Part shown: one piece after another, positions 48,774 to 57,315 of the stretch
Position numbering within the stretch: the stretch's first letter is position 1
How the letters are laid out: every line of letters starts with the position of its first letter
Assembly (NCBI RefSeq): GCF_030433675.1
Contig: NZ_JAROCB010000003.1
Coordinates: 186,001-250,000, forward strand
DNA: 64,000 nt
DNA from: Leifsonia virtsii
Lineage (GTDB): Bacteria; Actinomycetota; Actinomycetes; Actinomycetales; Microbacteriaceae
Direction: 5' to 3'
The notes under the pieces: generated by a model
The model's input: the letters and a program-made list of their open reading frames with translations, nothing else
What the model was told of the DNA's origin: nothing
The model's database searches: none
Program-made: the position numbers and the translations under genes

Positions 48774-50645
48774 CTAACCGAGCGTCCCCCCGGTGTCGAG
48801 GGCCGTGACGACGTCCGCCACCGCGTCCCCCGCCTGCCCGTACCGCACCGCGCCGACGGTGACGTCGGCCGCGAGCCGCTGCCGCTTCCGCGGCGCCTCG
48901 CCCGCGCGCACGGCGAACCGCAGCCGTACGGTCTCCCCCGCGCCGGCGACGACCGACTCGGGTGACGGATCGCTCCACCCCTCCGGCGTGACCAGCCACG
49001 CCACGACCTCGCGCGCGTCGTCGTACGCGTTCACGACGACGACCTCGTACTCCAGCGGGGCGCCGGCCGGCACGCGCTGGTAGAACGGCTCCACCAGCAC
49101 GAGGTTGCCGTCGGCCGGGGGCTGCATCCCGTCGTCCGGCAGCAGTCCGTCGTGGATGGCGGCCAGCTCGTCGCCCTGCTCGGTGAGCAGCTGCAGGTAG
49201 TCCTCGTCCACTTCGCGGCCCTGCCAGTGACCGGTGATCATCAGACCCGGCGCCACCCGCCGGTACAGCGCGGCGCTCTGGATGAAGTCGTCACGACGGA
49301 ACCGGTTGCGGTACTGGTAGTTGAGGATCTCGCGCTGCACGCCGAGCTGCCCCTCGGCGGTCTGCTGGTCGCCCGTGGCGAGGACGCGCACGCCGTCCAC
49401 CTCGAACTCGAACGCGGCGGCATAGAGCGTGTGCCCCGGCAGCTCGTGCGTCGTGATCTCGTACTCCTGCCAGCGCACCGTCTCGCCGAGGCCGAGCACG
49501 CGGTCGGCGGGGATGGGCTCGAACCACTGGCACGGCAGGTCCGTGCGCATCGGGTCGGCCATGATCGGCGCGACGTTCTCGGGCAGCCACACCGCGGTGC
49601 CCTCCACGTCGCGCAGCAGGTTCAGGCCGGCGATGTGGTCGTCGTGGTAGTGCGTGCCCAGCACGACCTCCACCGAGGTGACGCCGAAGTCGCGTTTCAG
49701 GGCGGGAAGCGACGCCAGCCACGGGCGGCGCGCGGCGCGGTCGGTGCCCGCCGGCCAGCCCGTGGACATGTCGTACCCGTAGTCGATGAACAGGGCCGCG
49801 CCCGAGTCGCTGAGCAGCACGTACACACAGGAGTTGGCGGTGCGGTTGAGCAGCAGGTGGTCGGTCAGGCGGACGAAGGGGCGCTCCAGCCAGTCGCGCA
49901 GGTCCCAGGGGTGGGTGCGGCGCGAGTCGACGTAGCCGCTCATCCGGGTCGCCAGCTGCTCCAGGGCGTCCACCGCGTCGGGCATCGGCTCGCCGTGCGA
50001 CGGCAGCAGGACGGTCGGCTCCTCCTCCTGCAGCAGCAGGCAGGAGAGCACGGTCATCGCCGGGCCTTCGTTCTCGGTGTACGACCACTGGGTCGCCGCC
50101 AGCGACCAGACCTTGCCCGGAGCGTAGATGAGGTCGCCGGTGAAGGCGACCCGCGCGTCCCCCGCCTCCACCAGGTAGGTCACCGATCCCATGGTGTGCC
50201 CGGGCGTCGGCACGGTCTTAACGTCGACGCCGCCGAAGCGCGCGGTCCGGTACTCCGGAACCGTGCCGGCGACCGGCACCGGGTCGAGCAGCGAGAAGCG
50301 GTCCTGGCGCAGGTTGTAGTCGTTGTAGAGCGCCCGCGCCGACCACATCTCGTCGACCCGGGCGAACAGGTCCTGCTCCACCGGCGGCACGAAGATCGGG
50401 ATGCCGGCGGCGACCGCCCGCGGAAGGCCCTGACCCTGGTCGCGGTGGTGGTGCGTCATCAGCACCGCGTCGAGGGTGGTCAGCCCGAGCTCGCCGAGGT
50501 GGTCGAGCACGTCCCCCGAGCCGAAGTCGATCGCGATCGCGCCGCCCGCCTCAGGGACTCCTCCCGGGCCGGGCATGACGACGTAGACGTTGCACGTGTC
50601 CGCGAACCGGTGCACGCCCGGGGCGACCTCGGTGAACGCTGTCAT
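48774..50645 (-). CDS. Tandem metallo-beta-lactamase-fold protein with C-terminal beta domain
   Basis: A 623-residue protein made of two MBL domains. Domain 1 (residues 1-250) has THHHRDQG where the metal motif is HxHxDH, so the last His is Gln, and also VKTVPTPGHTMGSVTYLV and AFTGDLIY. Domain 2 (about 270-500) has an intact GTHYHDDHIAGL, THELPGHTLYAAAFEF and LATGDQQT. A beta-sandwich tail of about 100 residues follows. Domain 2 is probably catalytic, with domain 1 structural or regulatory. It is last in the FGGY operon, with start and stop overlapping neighbours. The reaction is unknown. Confidence 0.85.
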   Translation of the reverse strand: MTAFTEVAPGVHRFADTCNVYVVMPGPGGVPEAGGAIAIDFGSGDVLDHLGELGLTTLDAVLMTHHHRDQGQGLPRAVAAGIPIFVPPVEQDLFARVDEMWSARALYNDYNLRQDRFSLLDPVPVAGTVPEYRTARFGGVDVKTVPTPGHTMGSVTYLVEAGDARVAFTGDLIYAPGKVWSLAATQWSYTENEGPAMTVLSCLLLQEEEPTVLLPSHGEPMPDAVDALEQLATRMSGYVDSRRTHPWDLRDWLERPFVRLTDHLLLNRTANSCVYVLLSDSGAALFIDYGYDMSTGWPAGTDRAARRPWLASLPALKRDFGVTSVEVVLGTHYHDDHIAGLNLLRDVEGTAVWLPENVAPIMADPMRTDLPCQWFEPIPADRVLGLGETVRWQEYEITTHELPGHTLYAAAFEFEVDGVRVLATGDQQTAEGQLGVQREILNYQYRNRFRRDDFIQSAALYRRVAPGLMITGHWQGREVDEDYLQLLTEQGDELAAIHDGLLPDDGMQPPADGNLVLVEPFYQRVPAGAPLEYEVVVVNAYDDAREVVAWLVTPEGWSDPSPESVVAGAGETVRLRFAVRAGEAPRKRQRLAADVTVGAVRYGQAGDAVADVVTALDTGGTLG

Positions 50646-52537
50646 ACGGCGCTCGGCTCCCTCTCGGTGCGTTCGCGGCCGGCCCGCAGCGCGCGGTAGT
50701 CGTGCCACAGCCCGGCGATCTCGTCGAGGTCGGCGTCGGTGACCGTCTCGCGGCTGTTGTCGATGGACTCCACATAGTAGAGCGCCGGCACGCCGAGCTG
50801 CGGCTGGATGCGCGCGTAGGCGAGCCACTCCTCCCGGTTCGGCATCGGCCACTGGTCGGTGTCGATGGCGTGACCGGGGAGGGCCGCGGCCGCGATGTCG
50901 TGCCGGAACCGCAGCTGGTCGCCCACCGGCACCGGCTCGCCGTGCACGGAGTCCTCCAGCACGTCGTTGAGGCGCACCATGTCGGTGACGTCCGAGAACG
51001 ACGGGTGGACGGTGTGGGTCACCACGAGCGCGTCCGGCTTGGCGGCCTTCGCGGCGTCGTGAATGGTGCGCACGATCGCGTGCAGCGCGTTGATGCCCCA
51101 GACGTCGTCGGCGTGGGTGCGGAGTCCGACCCCGGACGGAGCGCGCTGCGTGAAGTCGACCTTGAAGCCGTCCGCGTCGAGGCCGTCGGGGGACACCATC
51201 CCGGTCACCTGCTCGGCGAGCGCCTCCAGGTACGCGGGGTTGGACGGGTCGACGGACACCGGCCGGCCGGCCGAGTCGCGCACGGTCAGTTCCGGCGGGA
51301 GCCCGGTCGGATCCCACGCCTTGAACCAGAGCAGGACGCGCTGGCCCTCGGCGTGGCGTTCGTCGATCCAGCCGCGCAGGTCGGGCCACTTCTCGGTGTC
51401 GACGGTGTTGGTGCCGTAGTCGGCCTGCCAGCGGTCGTCGATGACGACGGTGCCTGGGTGGATGTCGCGCTCGGCGAGCCGGCGCAGCCAGCGGTCGTAG
51501 AGGTACTGGCGGGCGAGGTCGGGGGCGAACGCGGCGCCGGCGGGGAGGACGAAGCCGTCCGCGTTGTCGGTGGCGAGCTCCTCGCCCTCGTGGCTCATCC
51601 GCACCGCGAGCGCGCACTGCGCGCCCCAGCCGCAGAAGATGGGCTCGTGCCACCAGTCGGCCTGCTCGGGCGCGGGAGCCGCCCAGCCGCGCGCGGCCAG
51701 GTCGTCGCGGTAGTCGCGGATCGCGGTGAGCGGCGCGCCCGCGGGGCGCAGCACGAACTCGGGGGACACCCATCCACCGGCCCGCACGCGGGTGTGGCCC
51801 TCGTAGGCGAGCCGCAGCAGGAAGCCGCCGTCGAGCGCGTCGTAGCGGTAGGTGGTGAAGCCGAGCTGCGCGACCGGGGCGACCACGGAGACGCCGAGCC
51901 AGTCGCCGACCGGCATGTCGGTGGGGCCGTGCGGGGCGTCGGCGGCGATGGAGGGGCGGCCGAGCGCGAAGACGAGCGGCGGCGGCGAGAAGATGCCGTG
52001 CAGGCGGCCGGGCTCGGCGTCGCCGACCACGCCGAGCTGCGCCTGCGTGTTCGACAGCCGGACGACCTGGATGGGCTCGGTCGGCGTCGGCACGAACACC
52101 GACGGGAACCGGATGCCGGAGCGGAAGGTGCCCGCCGCGCCCGACGGGAGCGTCGCCTGCCCGCCGAACATCGTCAGGTCGGCGATGCGGGCGTCGTCGT
52201 CCTCGGTCGTCACCTCGACGTGCGCGCGGACCTCGCGCGGGGTGCAGTGCAGCACGACTGCCTTGGTCGCCCAGGCGCTGGAATCGCTGAGCACGGTCAC
52301 CCGGACGCTGCCGTCGGCCTGCTCCTCGACGGTCACCGCGGTCGGGCCGCAGCTCTCGTCGGGGAGCCCGACCCGGTCGACGCTCGCCAGCAGCGACAGG
52401 TCGCTCCACAGCTCGCCGTCGGGGCCGGCGATGGTGGCGCGCGGACGGGTGAGCGCGACGCCGAGCGTGTAGGCGGGGGCGACGAGCACGACCTCGGTCG
52501 CGCTGCGGGTGACGGTGATGTCCTGGGTGGTCTGCAT
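50642..52537 (-). CDS. GH31/GH36-like alpha-glycosidase
   Basis: A 631-residue protein with a beta-rich N-terminal domain (1-250) and a TIM-barrel-like core: VVIDDRWQADYGTNTVDTEKWPDLRGWIDERHAEGQRVLLWFKAWDP and DGLDADGFKVDFTQRAPSGVG, where the Asp of KVDFT is in the position of the clan D nucleophile. EDSVHGEPVPVGDQ may supply the acid. It most resembles alpha-galactosidase or related families. Its ATG overlaps nothing upstream, while its stop overlaps the MBL start (ATGA). It is probably cytosolic. Confidence 0.78.
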   Translation of the reverse strand: MQTTQDITVTRSATEVVLVAPAYTLGVALTRPRATIAGPDGELWSDLSLLASVDRVGLPDESCGPTAVTVEEQADGSVRVTVLSDSSAWATKAVVLHCTPREVRAHVEVTTEDDDARIADLTMFGGQATLPSGAAGTFRSGIRFPSVFVPTPTEPIQVVRLSNTQAQLGVVGDAEPGRLHGIFSPPPLVFALGRPSIAADAPHGPTDMPVGDWLGVSVVAPVAQLGFTTYRYDALDGGFLLRLAYEGHTRVRAGGWVSPEFVLRPAGAPLTAIRDYRDDLAARGWAAPAPEQADWWHEPIFCGWGAQCALAVRMSHEGEELATDNADGFVLPAGAAFAPDLARQYLYDRWLRRLAERDIHPGTVVIDDRWQADYGTNTVDTEKWPDLRGWIDERHAEGQRVLLWFKAWDPTGLPPELTVRDSAGRPVSVDPSNPAYLEALAEQVTGMVSPDGLDADGFKVDFTQRAPSGVGLRTHADDVWGINALHAIVRTIHDAAKAAKPDALVVTHTVHPSFSDVTDMVRLNDVLEDSVHGEPVPVGDQLRFRHDIAAAALPGHAIDTDQWPMPNREEWLAYARIQPQLGVPALYYVESIDNSRETVTDADLDEIAGLWHDYRALRAGRERTEREPSAV

Positions 52538-52581
52538 GGTCCTCTGGCCGGGGTCGGGAGGGGCGGGTGGGGGCTGGAGCG

Positions 52582-54054
52582 TCAGAGCGCGGCGAGTGCG
52601 GCGACGCCGTCGGCGGAGACGGTGCCGCCTGTGCCGGTGAGGTGCAGCCGGAAGGCGGGGGCGGGGCCGAACGACACGGTGAGCTCGGCGCGCTCATCGC
52701 CGAGCGTCCAGTGCAGGCGGAGCGAGCCGTCCGATTCCACACCGTAGCCGAACTCGCCGCGGAACGCGGGATGAATCGAGCGCAGCCGCACGAGCGCCAG
52801 CTGGGCGCGGGTCACGTCCGAGCCGAGCGCGGCGTCCAGCTCATCCGGGGTGTAGACGTGCCGGTTGACGTCGCGGCCCTGGCCGGTGCGCTGGAACAGC
52901 GCGACGTCGTCGAGGCCGCCGAGCAGGCCGACGTAGTAGAGCTGCGGGCGGCCCGGCAGCCACAGCTGCACCGCCCGGGCCAGCAGGTAGCTCGTCGCGT
53001 CGGCGCCGAGGGCGGAGAAGAAGGTGGCGTTGATCTGGTGCGGGAGGCTCATCCATGCCGGGATGACGGACGCGATCGTCGAGTGGCCGTTCGTGGCCTC
53101 GGCGGCGCGCGCGAAGATGGCGGCCATCTCGTCCTGGTCGATCAGCCCGGGGCGATCGCCCGACGGGCCGGCGTCGATGATGCCGATGCCGTCGTGCGTG
53201 TCGAGCACCGTGATGGCGTTCTGCGGCCGGATGCGCAGCCACTCGGCGAGGCGGTCGGAGGTCCCGGTGCCGAGGCTGTGCAGCAGGAGGGGCGCGAGGG
53301 CGAAGTCGTAGACGTAGTCGACGAGCGGCGCGATGGCGAGCTGTTGCGTGTAGTGGGCGTGCACCTCCACGAGCACGCGGAGGCCTTCTTCGCGGGCGAG
53401 CGCGACGATCTCACGCACGAAGTCGAGCGTCTCCGGGGTCATGAAGCTGTCGGTGCCGGGCGTCTTCACCGCGTAGCCGACCGCGTCGAGGCGGACCGTG
53501 GTGACTCCGCCCGCCCGCAGGGTCGCGAGGATGCGGCGCAGGTAGGCGCGGGCGCGGTCGTTCGCCACGTCGAGGTCGACCTGGCTGGGCATGAACGTCG
53601 TCCACACCAGGCGTCGTCGGCCGTCGGCCATGCGGTACGCCGTGAACGAGAGGCCGGGACGCGGGCGGTAGAACGCGGTGATGTCGGACTCGGATGCGCC
53701 GTCGGGGAAGACGGTGTCGAAGGTGAGGAACATCCCGTCGTGCGGCGACTGCTCGCCGTGGGCCAGCCAGTCCACGAACTCCGCGGACTCGCTGGAGACG
53801 TGGTTGACGATGAGGTCGGCGGTCACCTCGCGCTCCGCGGCGATCGCACGGACGTCGTCCCAGGTGCCCAGCCGGGGGTCGACGGCGGCGTGGTCGCTGG
53901 GGTCGAAGCCCGCGTCGGCGCCGTCGAACGGCACGAAGAACGGCAGGATGTGCACGCCGGCGAAGTCGCGCAGGGGCCCGTCGAGCACCTCGCGCAGGCG
54001 GGGTAGGTCGCCGCCGAGCCGGTCGGCGTAGGCGAGCAGGTCGACACCGGTCAT
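52582..54054 (-). CDS. GH13_18 sucrose-phosphorylase-like enzyme
   Basis: A 490-residue enzyme of sucrose phosphorylase length. Diagnostic parts are GVHILPFFVPFDGADAGFDPSDHAAVDPRLGTWDDV, DLIVNHVSSESAEFVDW, the nucleophile TTVRLDAVGYAVK, the acid/base VLVEVHAHY and the stabiliser VLDTHDGIGI. GH13_18 includes sucrose, sucrose-6-phosphate and glucosylglycerate phosphorylases; the sequence alone does not settle which. It splits the glucoside with phosphate to give glucose 1-phosphate. ATG 54054 overlaps the racemase stop (ATGA). No signal peptide. Confidence 0.9.
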   Translation of the reverse strand: MTGVDLLAYADRLGGDLPRLREVLDGPLRDFAGVHILPFFVPFDGADAGFDPSDHAAVDPRLGTWDDVRAIAAEREVTADLIVNHVSSESAEFVDWLAHGEQSPHDGMFLTFDTVFPDGASESDITAFYRPRPGLSFTAYRMADGRRRLVWTTFMPSQVDLDVANDRARAYLRRILATLRAGGVTTVRLDAVGYAVKTPGTDSFMTPETLDFVREIVALAREEGLRVLVEVHAHYTQQLAIAPLVDYVYDFALAPLLLHSLGTGTSDRLAEWLRIRPQNAITVLDTHDGIGIIDAGPSGDRPGLIDQDEMAAIFARAAEATNGHSTIASVIPAWMSLPHQINATFFSALGADATSYLLARAVQLWLPGRPQLYYVGLLGGLDDVALFQRTGQGRDVNRHVYTPDELDAALGSDVTRAQLALVRLRSIHPAFRGEFGYGVESDGSLRLHWTLGDERAELTVSFGPAPAFRLHLTGTGGTVSADGVAALAAL

Positions 54055-54866
54055 GACGATGCTCCGTTCTGCGGGTCGGTGGTTCCGCCGGACCCGGGGG
54101 CGGCCGGCCGGTTCGCGCTGGCGTCCGGCTTCCCCGGGTCCGACGGGGTCAGGGTCTCCGCCAGGCTGGCGACGCCGCCGGCCGGGGAGGTGAGCACGGG
54201 GACGGCGACGCCGGCCGACTCCGCTGCGGCCGCCATCGAGGCCTGGGCGAGCACGATCACGCCGGCCCCCGCGTCGGCCGCGGCAGCGCGGACGGCGTCG
54301 GCGATGAGCCGGTCGTGCCCCGCCTGGTCGCCGCGGGCGCGCGCCGCGGCCGCTCCCTCGACGACCGTCGCGGTCACGCTCGCGTCGACGCCGCGCGCCG
54401 CCGCCTCCCGCTCGATCAGCCGCGTCGTCGGCCCCAGCGTCGCCCTGTTGGTCGCCAGCACCACGACCCGTCGCCCCAGCGTCGCTTCCTCACTTAATCC
54501 ACCCGCCGACGGCGTGTCGGCCAGATTAATCGAGGAAGCGACGGTGGGGAGGGAGGCGATGGCTTGGGCGGCCATGGGGGCGTCGACGCGGAGGATGGGG
54601 ATGCTCAGAGAGACGGCAGCGCGCTCTGCGGCCTCGCCGATGGAGGAGCAGGTGACGAGGACGGCGTCGGCGCCGGCCTCCTGCAGGTGGCGGAGGTGGG
54701 AGGCCACGCGGGCCTCCACAGCGGGCGTGACGCCTTCGGCGATGGCGGTCTCCAGCATCCACGCGTCGACGATGTGCTCGCGCTGGGCGCCGGGGACGGC
54801 GTCCGCGACGAGCGCGTCGAAGGTCGCGGCGAGGGCCGGGACGGTGTGCAGCAGACCCGCGATCAT
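54051..54866 (-). CDS. Asp/Glu racemase-like protein carrying an in-frame palindromic insert
   Basis: A 271-residue protein. Cys 73 in VLVTCSSIGE is the first catalytic cysteine of the Asp/Glu racemase superfamily, while the second position reads VLAQASM, with Ala for Cys, so racemisation by two cysteines is unlikely. Residues 106-131 (LPTVASSINLADTPSAGGLS then EEATLG) interrupt the expected junction between DAPMAAQAI and GRRVVVLAT; the DNA there is a 76-bp palindrome. A 40-residue Gly/Pro tail ends the protein. ATG 54866 overlaps the aldolase stop. Confidence 0.8.
   Translation of the reverse strand: MIAGLLHTVPALAATFDALVADAVPGAQREHIVDAWMLETAIAEGVTPAVEARVASHLRHLQEAGADAVLVTCSSIGEAAERAAVSLSIPILRVDAPMAAQAIASLPTVASSINLADTPSAGGLSEEATLGRRVVVLATNRATLGPTTRLIEREAAARGVDASVTATVVEGAAAARARGDQAGHDRLIADAVRAAAADAGAGVIVLAQASMAAAAESAGVAVPVLTSPAGGVASLAETLTPSDPGKPDASANRPAAPGSGGTTDPQNGASS
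54474..54549. repeat. Family A-like palindrome inside a coding gene
   Basis: Arms 54474-54499 and 54524-54549 (26 nt, three mismatches) flank a 24-nt loop that has its own CCGAC/GTCGG stem. On the minus strand it starts CCCCACCGTCG and the loop has CGACACGCCGT, both shared with family A copy 3, while the middle of the arms is different. It is translated in frame as part of the racemase-like protein. Confidence 0.8.
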
Positions 54867-55765
54867 CGCGCCTCCCGCCACGGCCGGGCCTCGCGGTCGA
54901 CGACCTCGATCAGAGCCTCGAGCCGCGGGACGGACGGCTCGCGCAGCGCGGACGGCACGTCATCGCGCCCGACCACGTCGCTCCACAGCGCTCGGCCGGC
55001 GAGGAAGCCGCTCGCGCCGGCGCGGCAGGCGGCCTCGACCGCGGGCAGGAACGCGGGACGGTCCACGCCCTGCGACAGCACCACCCACGGGCCGGTGATG
55101 GCGGCGTTCAGCCGCTCGCTCGCCTCCCGCTGCTGCGCCGCGTCGCCGGTGCCCGACATCGGCACCTGCACCTTGTAGAGGCTCTGGCCGGAGGGCGACA
55201 GCTCGGCCGCCGCCTCGCGGATCGCCTCGTCGAGCTCCCAGGTGCCCGCGTCCAGCTCCTCCGGCGTCGCCCGCACGACGGGCTCGAGCACCGAGAGGAC
55301 GCCGCGGGCGCTGCACTCGGCGACGAACCGCTCCACCAGGCGCACCCGCTGCTCGCGCTTCGCGTCGCGGCGCCAGATGACGAGCAGCTTGAGGGCGGCG
55401 ACGCCGTCCAGGTCGGTCTGCGTGAGCACCACCTCGTCGAGCGCGGTCTCCTCGACCGGTCCGCCGTCCTCCTGGGTGAGGTCGTCGGCGGCGAGGATCA
55501 GGCCGGTGCCGGCGGGCAGCACGTCGCGCACCGCCTCGAAGCCGTAGTGCCGGTCGATCAGGAAGCCCGACGCGAGCGGCCCCAAGGCCTCGGCGACGTC
55601 GAGCTTGAAGCGGATGAGCACATCGTCGCCGGGGCGTCCCGCGCCTGCGAGGTCGAACATGTGGCGGAGGCTCTCGCGCTGGTCCATCGCCACCATCGCG
55701 AGGGCGCCGGAGGGGCGCGCGATGGCATCGAGGTCGAGCGCGGGACGGGAGGCGGTGTCGGTCAT
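54863..55765 (-). CDS. YihT/LacD-like class I aldolase
   Basis: A 300-residue class I aldolase strikingly like E. coli YihT (sulfofructose-1-phosphate aldolase): MVAMDQRESLRHMFDLAG, FKLDVAEALGPLASGFLIDRHYG, ALKLLVIWRRD, LYKVQVPMSGTG (Schiff-base Lys) and GVDRPAFLPAVEAACRAGASGFLAGRALW. LacD (tagatose-bisphosphate aldolase) is the other relative. The rest of a sulfoquinovose pathway is absent, so the substrate may be another ketose phosphate made by the FGGY kinase upstream. Both ends overlap neighbouring genes (ATGA). Confidence 0.85.
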   Translation of the reverse strand: MTDTASRPALDLDAIARPSGALAMVAMDQRESLRHMFDLAGAGRPGDDVLIRFKLDVAEALGPLASGFLIDRHYGFEAVRDVLPAGTGLILAADDLTQEDGGPVEETALDEVVLTQTDLDGVAALKLLVIWRRDAKREQRVRLVERFVAECSARGVLSVLEPVVRATPEELDAGTWELDEAIREAAAELSPSGQSLYKVQVPMSGTGDAAQQREASERLNAAITGPWVVLSQGVDRPAFLPAVEAACRAGASGFLAGRALWSDVVGRDDVPSALREPSVPRLEALIEVVDREARPWREAR

Positions 55766-57237
55766 GCGGGTTCCTTGTCGTGGAGCGTCGCCGCTTCCAC
55801 GAAGGCGTCCAGCAAGGCCGGATCGCCCGCGGAGGCGGCGCTGTCGGCGCTGCGCAGGGGCAGCGAGGTCGTGAGGCCGGCGACGCGGTGCGCGGCGAGC
55901 AGGGCGGCGCCGGTGGCGACGGGTTCAGCGGCCTCCACCCGACGGAGGGTGCCGGGAAGGATGCGCTGCTTGAGCCGCCACCAGCCGTCGTTGGCGGCGC
56001 CCGGGCCGCCGAGCACGGCGAGCTCGTCGCGGCGCGGGCCGGCGAGGCCGGTCTGGGCGGCGTCCATCCAGGCCAGCTGGAGGGCGAGGCCGGCGAGGAC
56101 GGCCACGAGCGTCGCACCGGGGTCGGAGACGCTCGCGTCGCCGCCGCCGGCCAGCCGCACCAGGCGCGGCGAGGCCGCGGCGTCGGGCTGCGGCGACTGC
56201 CTGCCGCGCAGATACGGGAGGAGGAAGGCGTGCACCGGGCCGTCGGCCATCCCGGCGGCGTGCTCCAAGAGGTCGTGCCGGTCGGCGCCGGGCAGCAGCT
56301 CGGCGAACGCCCACTCGACCAGCGCACCCGCGGTGGGGTTGCCGGCCAGCAGGGTCTCGTGGCGGCCGTCGACCGTGCGGGCGAGGCTCATGCCCTGACG
56401 CCGGGCGGCCTCCCTGTCCACGTGGGATGCGACCCGCAGCAGTGCCTCCGCCGTGCCGACCGAGTCTGCGGCGTCGCCCGGCTCGCGCACTCCGGCGGCC
56501 CAGGCGCCGACCGCGTGGTCGTGACCGGCCGCGACGACCGGGATGCCTGCGCGCAGCCCGAGCGCCGCCGCGGCCTGCGGCGTGAGCCGCACCGCGACAT
56601 CGCCCGGACGAACGACGCGAGGGAAGCGGTCCGGAGCGATGCCGGCGAGCGCGAGCAGGTCGGCATCGAACGACTCGGCGAGCGGTTCGCCGGCGTCGGG
56701 CAGCCGGTACGCCATCGTGCGGGCGGCCAGGGTGTGGTCGGTCACGGCCTCACCGGTCAGCGCGGCGACGACCAGGGCGTCCGCGCCGCGCCAGCGGGCG
56801 TCGGCGAGCCGCGCATCCCCCTGCTCGGCCAGCCGCAGCCAGTGCGTGAGCGGCGACTTCGCCGGGGCCGGGACGCCTGTCGCCGCGTAGAGCGCGTCCG
56901 CGCCCGCGGAGGCGGCCAGCCGTTCCGCCGTCGAGGTGTCGCCGTCGGCCCAGCGCAGCAGGCCGCCGAGGGGTTCGCCGTCTGGCGCCGTGAGGCATCC
57001 CGTCTCGCCCATCGATGCGACGCCGATCGCGGCGACCGGGTGCGGGCTGTCGAGCACGACGTCCCGGATCGCGGTCAGGACCACGGCCTGCAGGCCCGCT
57101 CCGGTGCCGGGGGTCGGCACGGTCAGCGTGCGCTCCTCGCGCACGGGGTCGCCGAACACGGCCAGGACCACCTTGGTGTTGGTGGTGCCGACGTCCACGC
57201 CGAGGGCGGCGAGAGGAGCGGAGGTCACGTCCCCCAT
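55762..57237 (-). CDS. FGGY-family carbohydrate kinase
   Basis: A 491-residue two-domain kinase. N-terminal phosphate loop ALGVDVGTTNTKVVLA, then ASMGETGCLTAPDGEPLGGLLRWADG, GIPVVAAGHDHAVGAWAAGV and a C-terminal GGPGAANDGWWRLKQRIL motif. It phosphorylates a sugar or polyol to feed the aldolase immediately downstream. ATG 57237 is chosen; GTG 57228 coincides with the transcription start predicted from TTGACT-18-CAGAAT on this strand and would be leaderless. It is first in the operon and divergent from the DeoR gene. Confidence 0.9.
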   Translation of the reverse strand: MGDVTSAPLAALGVDVGTTNTKVVLAVFGDPVREERTLTVPTPGTGAGLQAVVLTAIRDVVLDSPHPVAAIGVASMGETGCLTAPDGEPLGGLLRWADGDTSTAERLAASAGADALYAATGVPAPAKSPLTHWLRLAEQGDARLADARWRGADALVVAALTGEAVTDHTLAARTMAYRLPDAGEPLAESFDADLLALAGIAPDRFPRVVRPGDVAVRLTPQAAAALGLRAGIPVVAAGHDHAVGAWAAGVREPGDAADSVGTAEALLRVASHVDREAARRQGMSLARTVDGRHETLLAGNPTAGALVEWAFAELLPGADRHDLLEHAAGMADGPVHAFLLPYLRGRQSPQPDAAASPRLVRLAGGGDASVSDPGATLVAVLAGLALQLAWMDAAQTGLAGPRRDELAVLGGPGAANDGWWRLKQRILPGTLRRVEAAEPVATGAALLAAHRVAGLTTSLPLRSADSAASAGDPALLDAFVEAATLHDKEPA

Positions 57238-57239
57238 TC

Positions 57240-57286
57240 TGTTCACTTCTGAACATTCGAGTCAAGATTTGTCCGATTGTTGACAA
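57240..57286. promoter_or_regulatory. Divergent promoters and DeoR-type operator
   Basis: TGTTCA (57240-57245) and TGAACA (57250-57255) form a perfect inverted repeat with CTTC between, inside the FGGY promoter (minus-strand TTGACT at 57260-57265, CAGAAT at 57236-57241). A second repeat, TTGTC (57269-57273) and GACAA (57282-57286), overlaps a plus-strand TTGACA (57280-57285) in front of the DeoR gene. Confidence 0.68.
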
Positions 57287-57315
57287 GCGTGGCGAGCAGC
57301 CGATTGGATGGACGC

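Noticed and set aside
48774-52742. A 1322-codon open frame covering several genes
   Set aside because: Only the C-terminal 623 residues are the metallo-beta-lactamase protein. The upstream part is a high-GC shadow of the glycosidase gene in another frame, with Arg-rich low-complexity translation.
54863-55765. A sulfoquinovose degradation cluster, based on the YihT-like aldolase
   Set aside because: No sulfoquinovosidase with the GH31 sulfonate motif, no YihS isomerase, YihV kinase or sulfolactaldehyde enzyme is near. The FGGY kinase and GH13 enzyme do not belong to that pathway.
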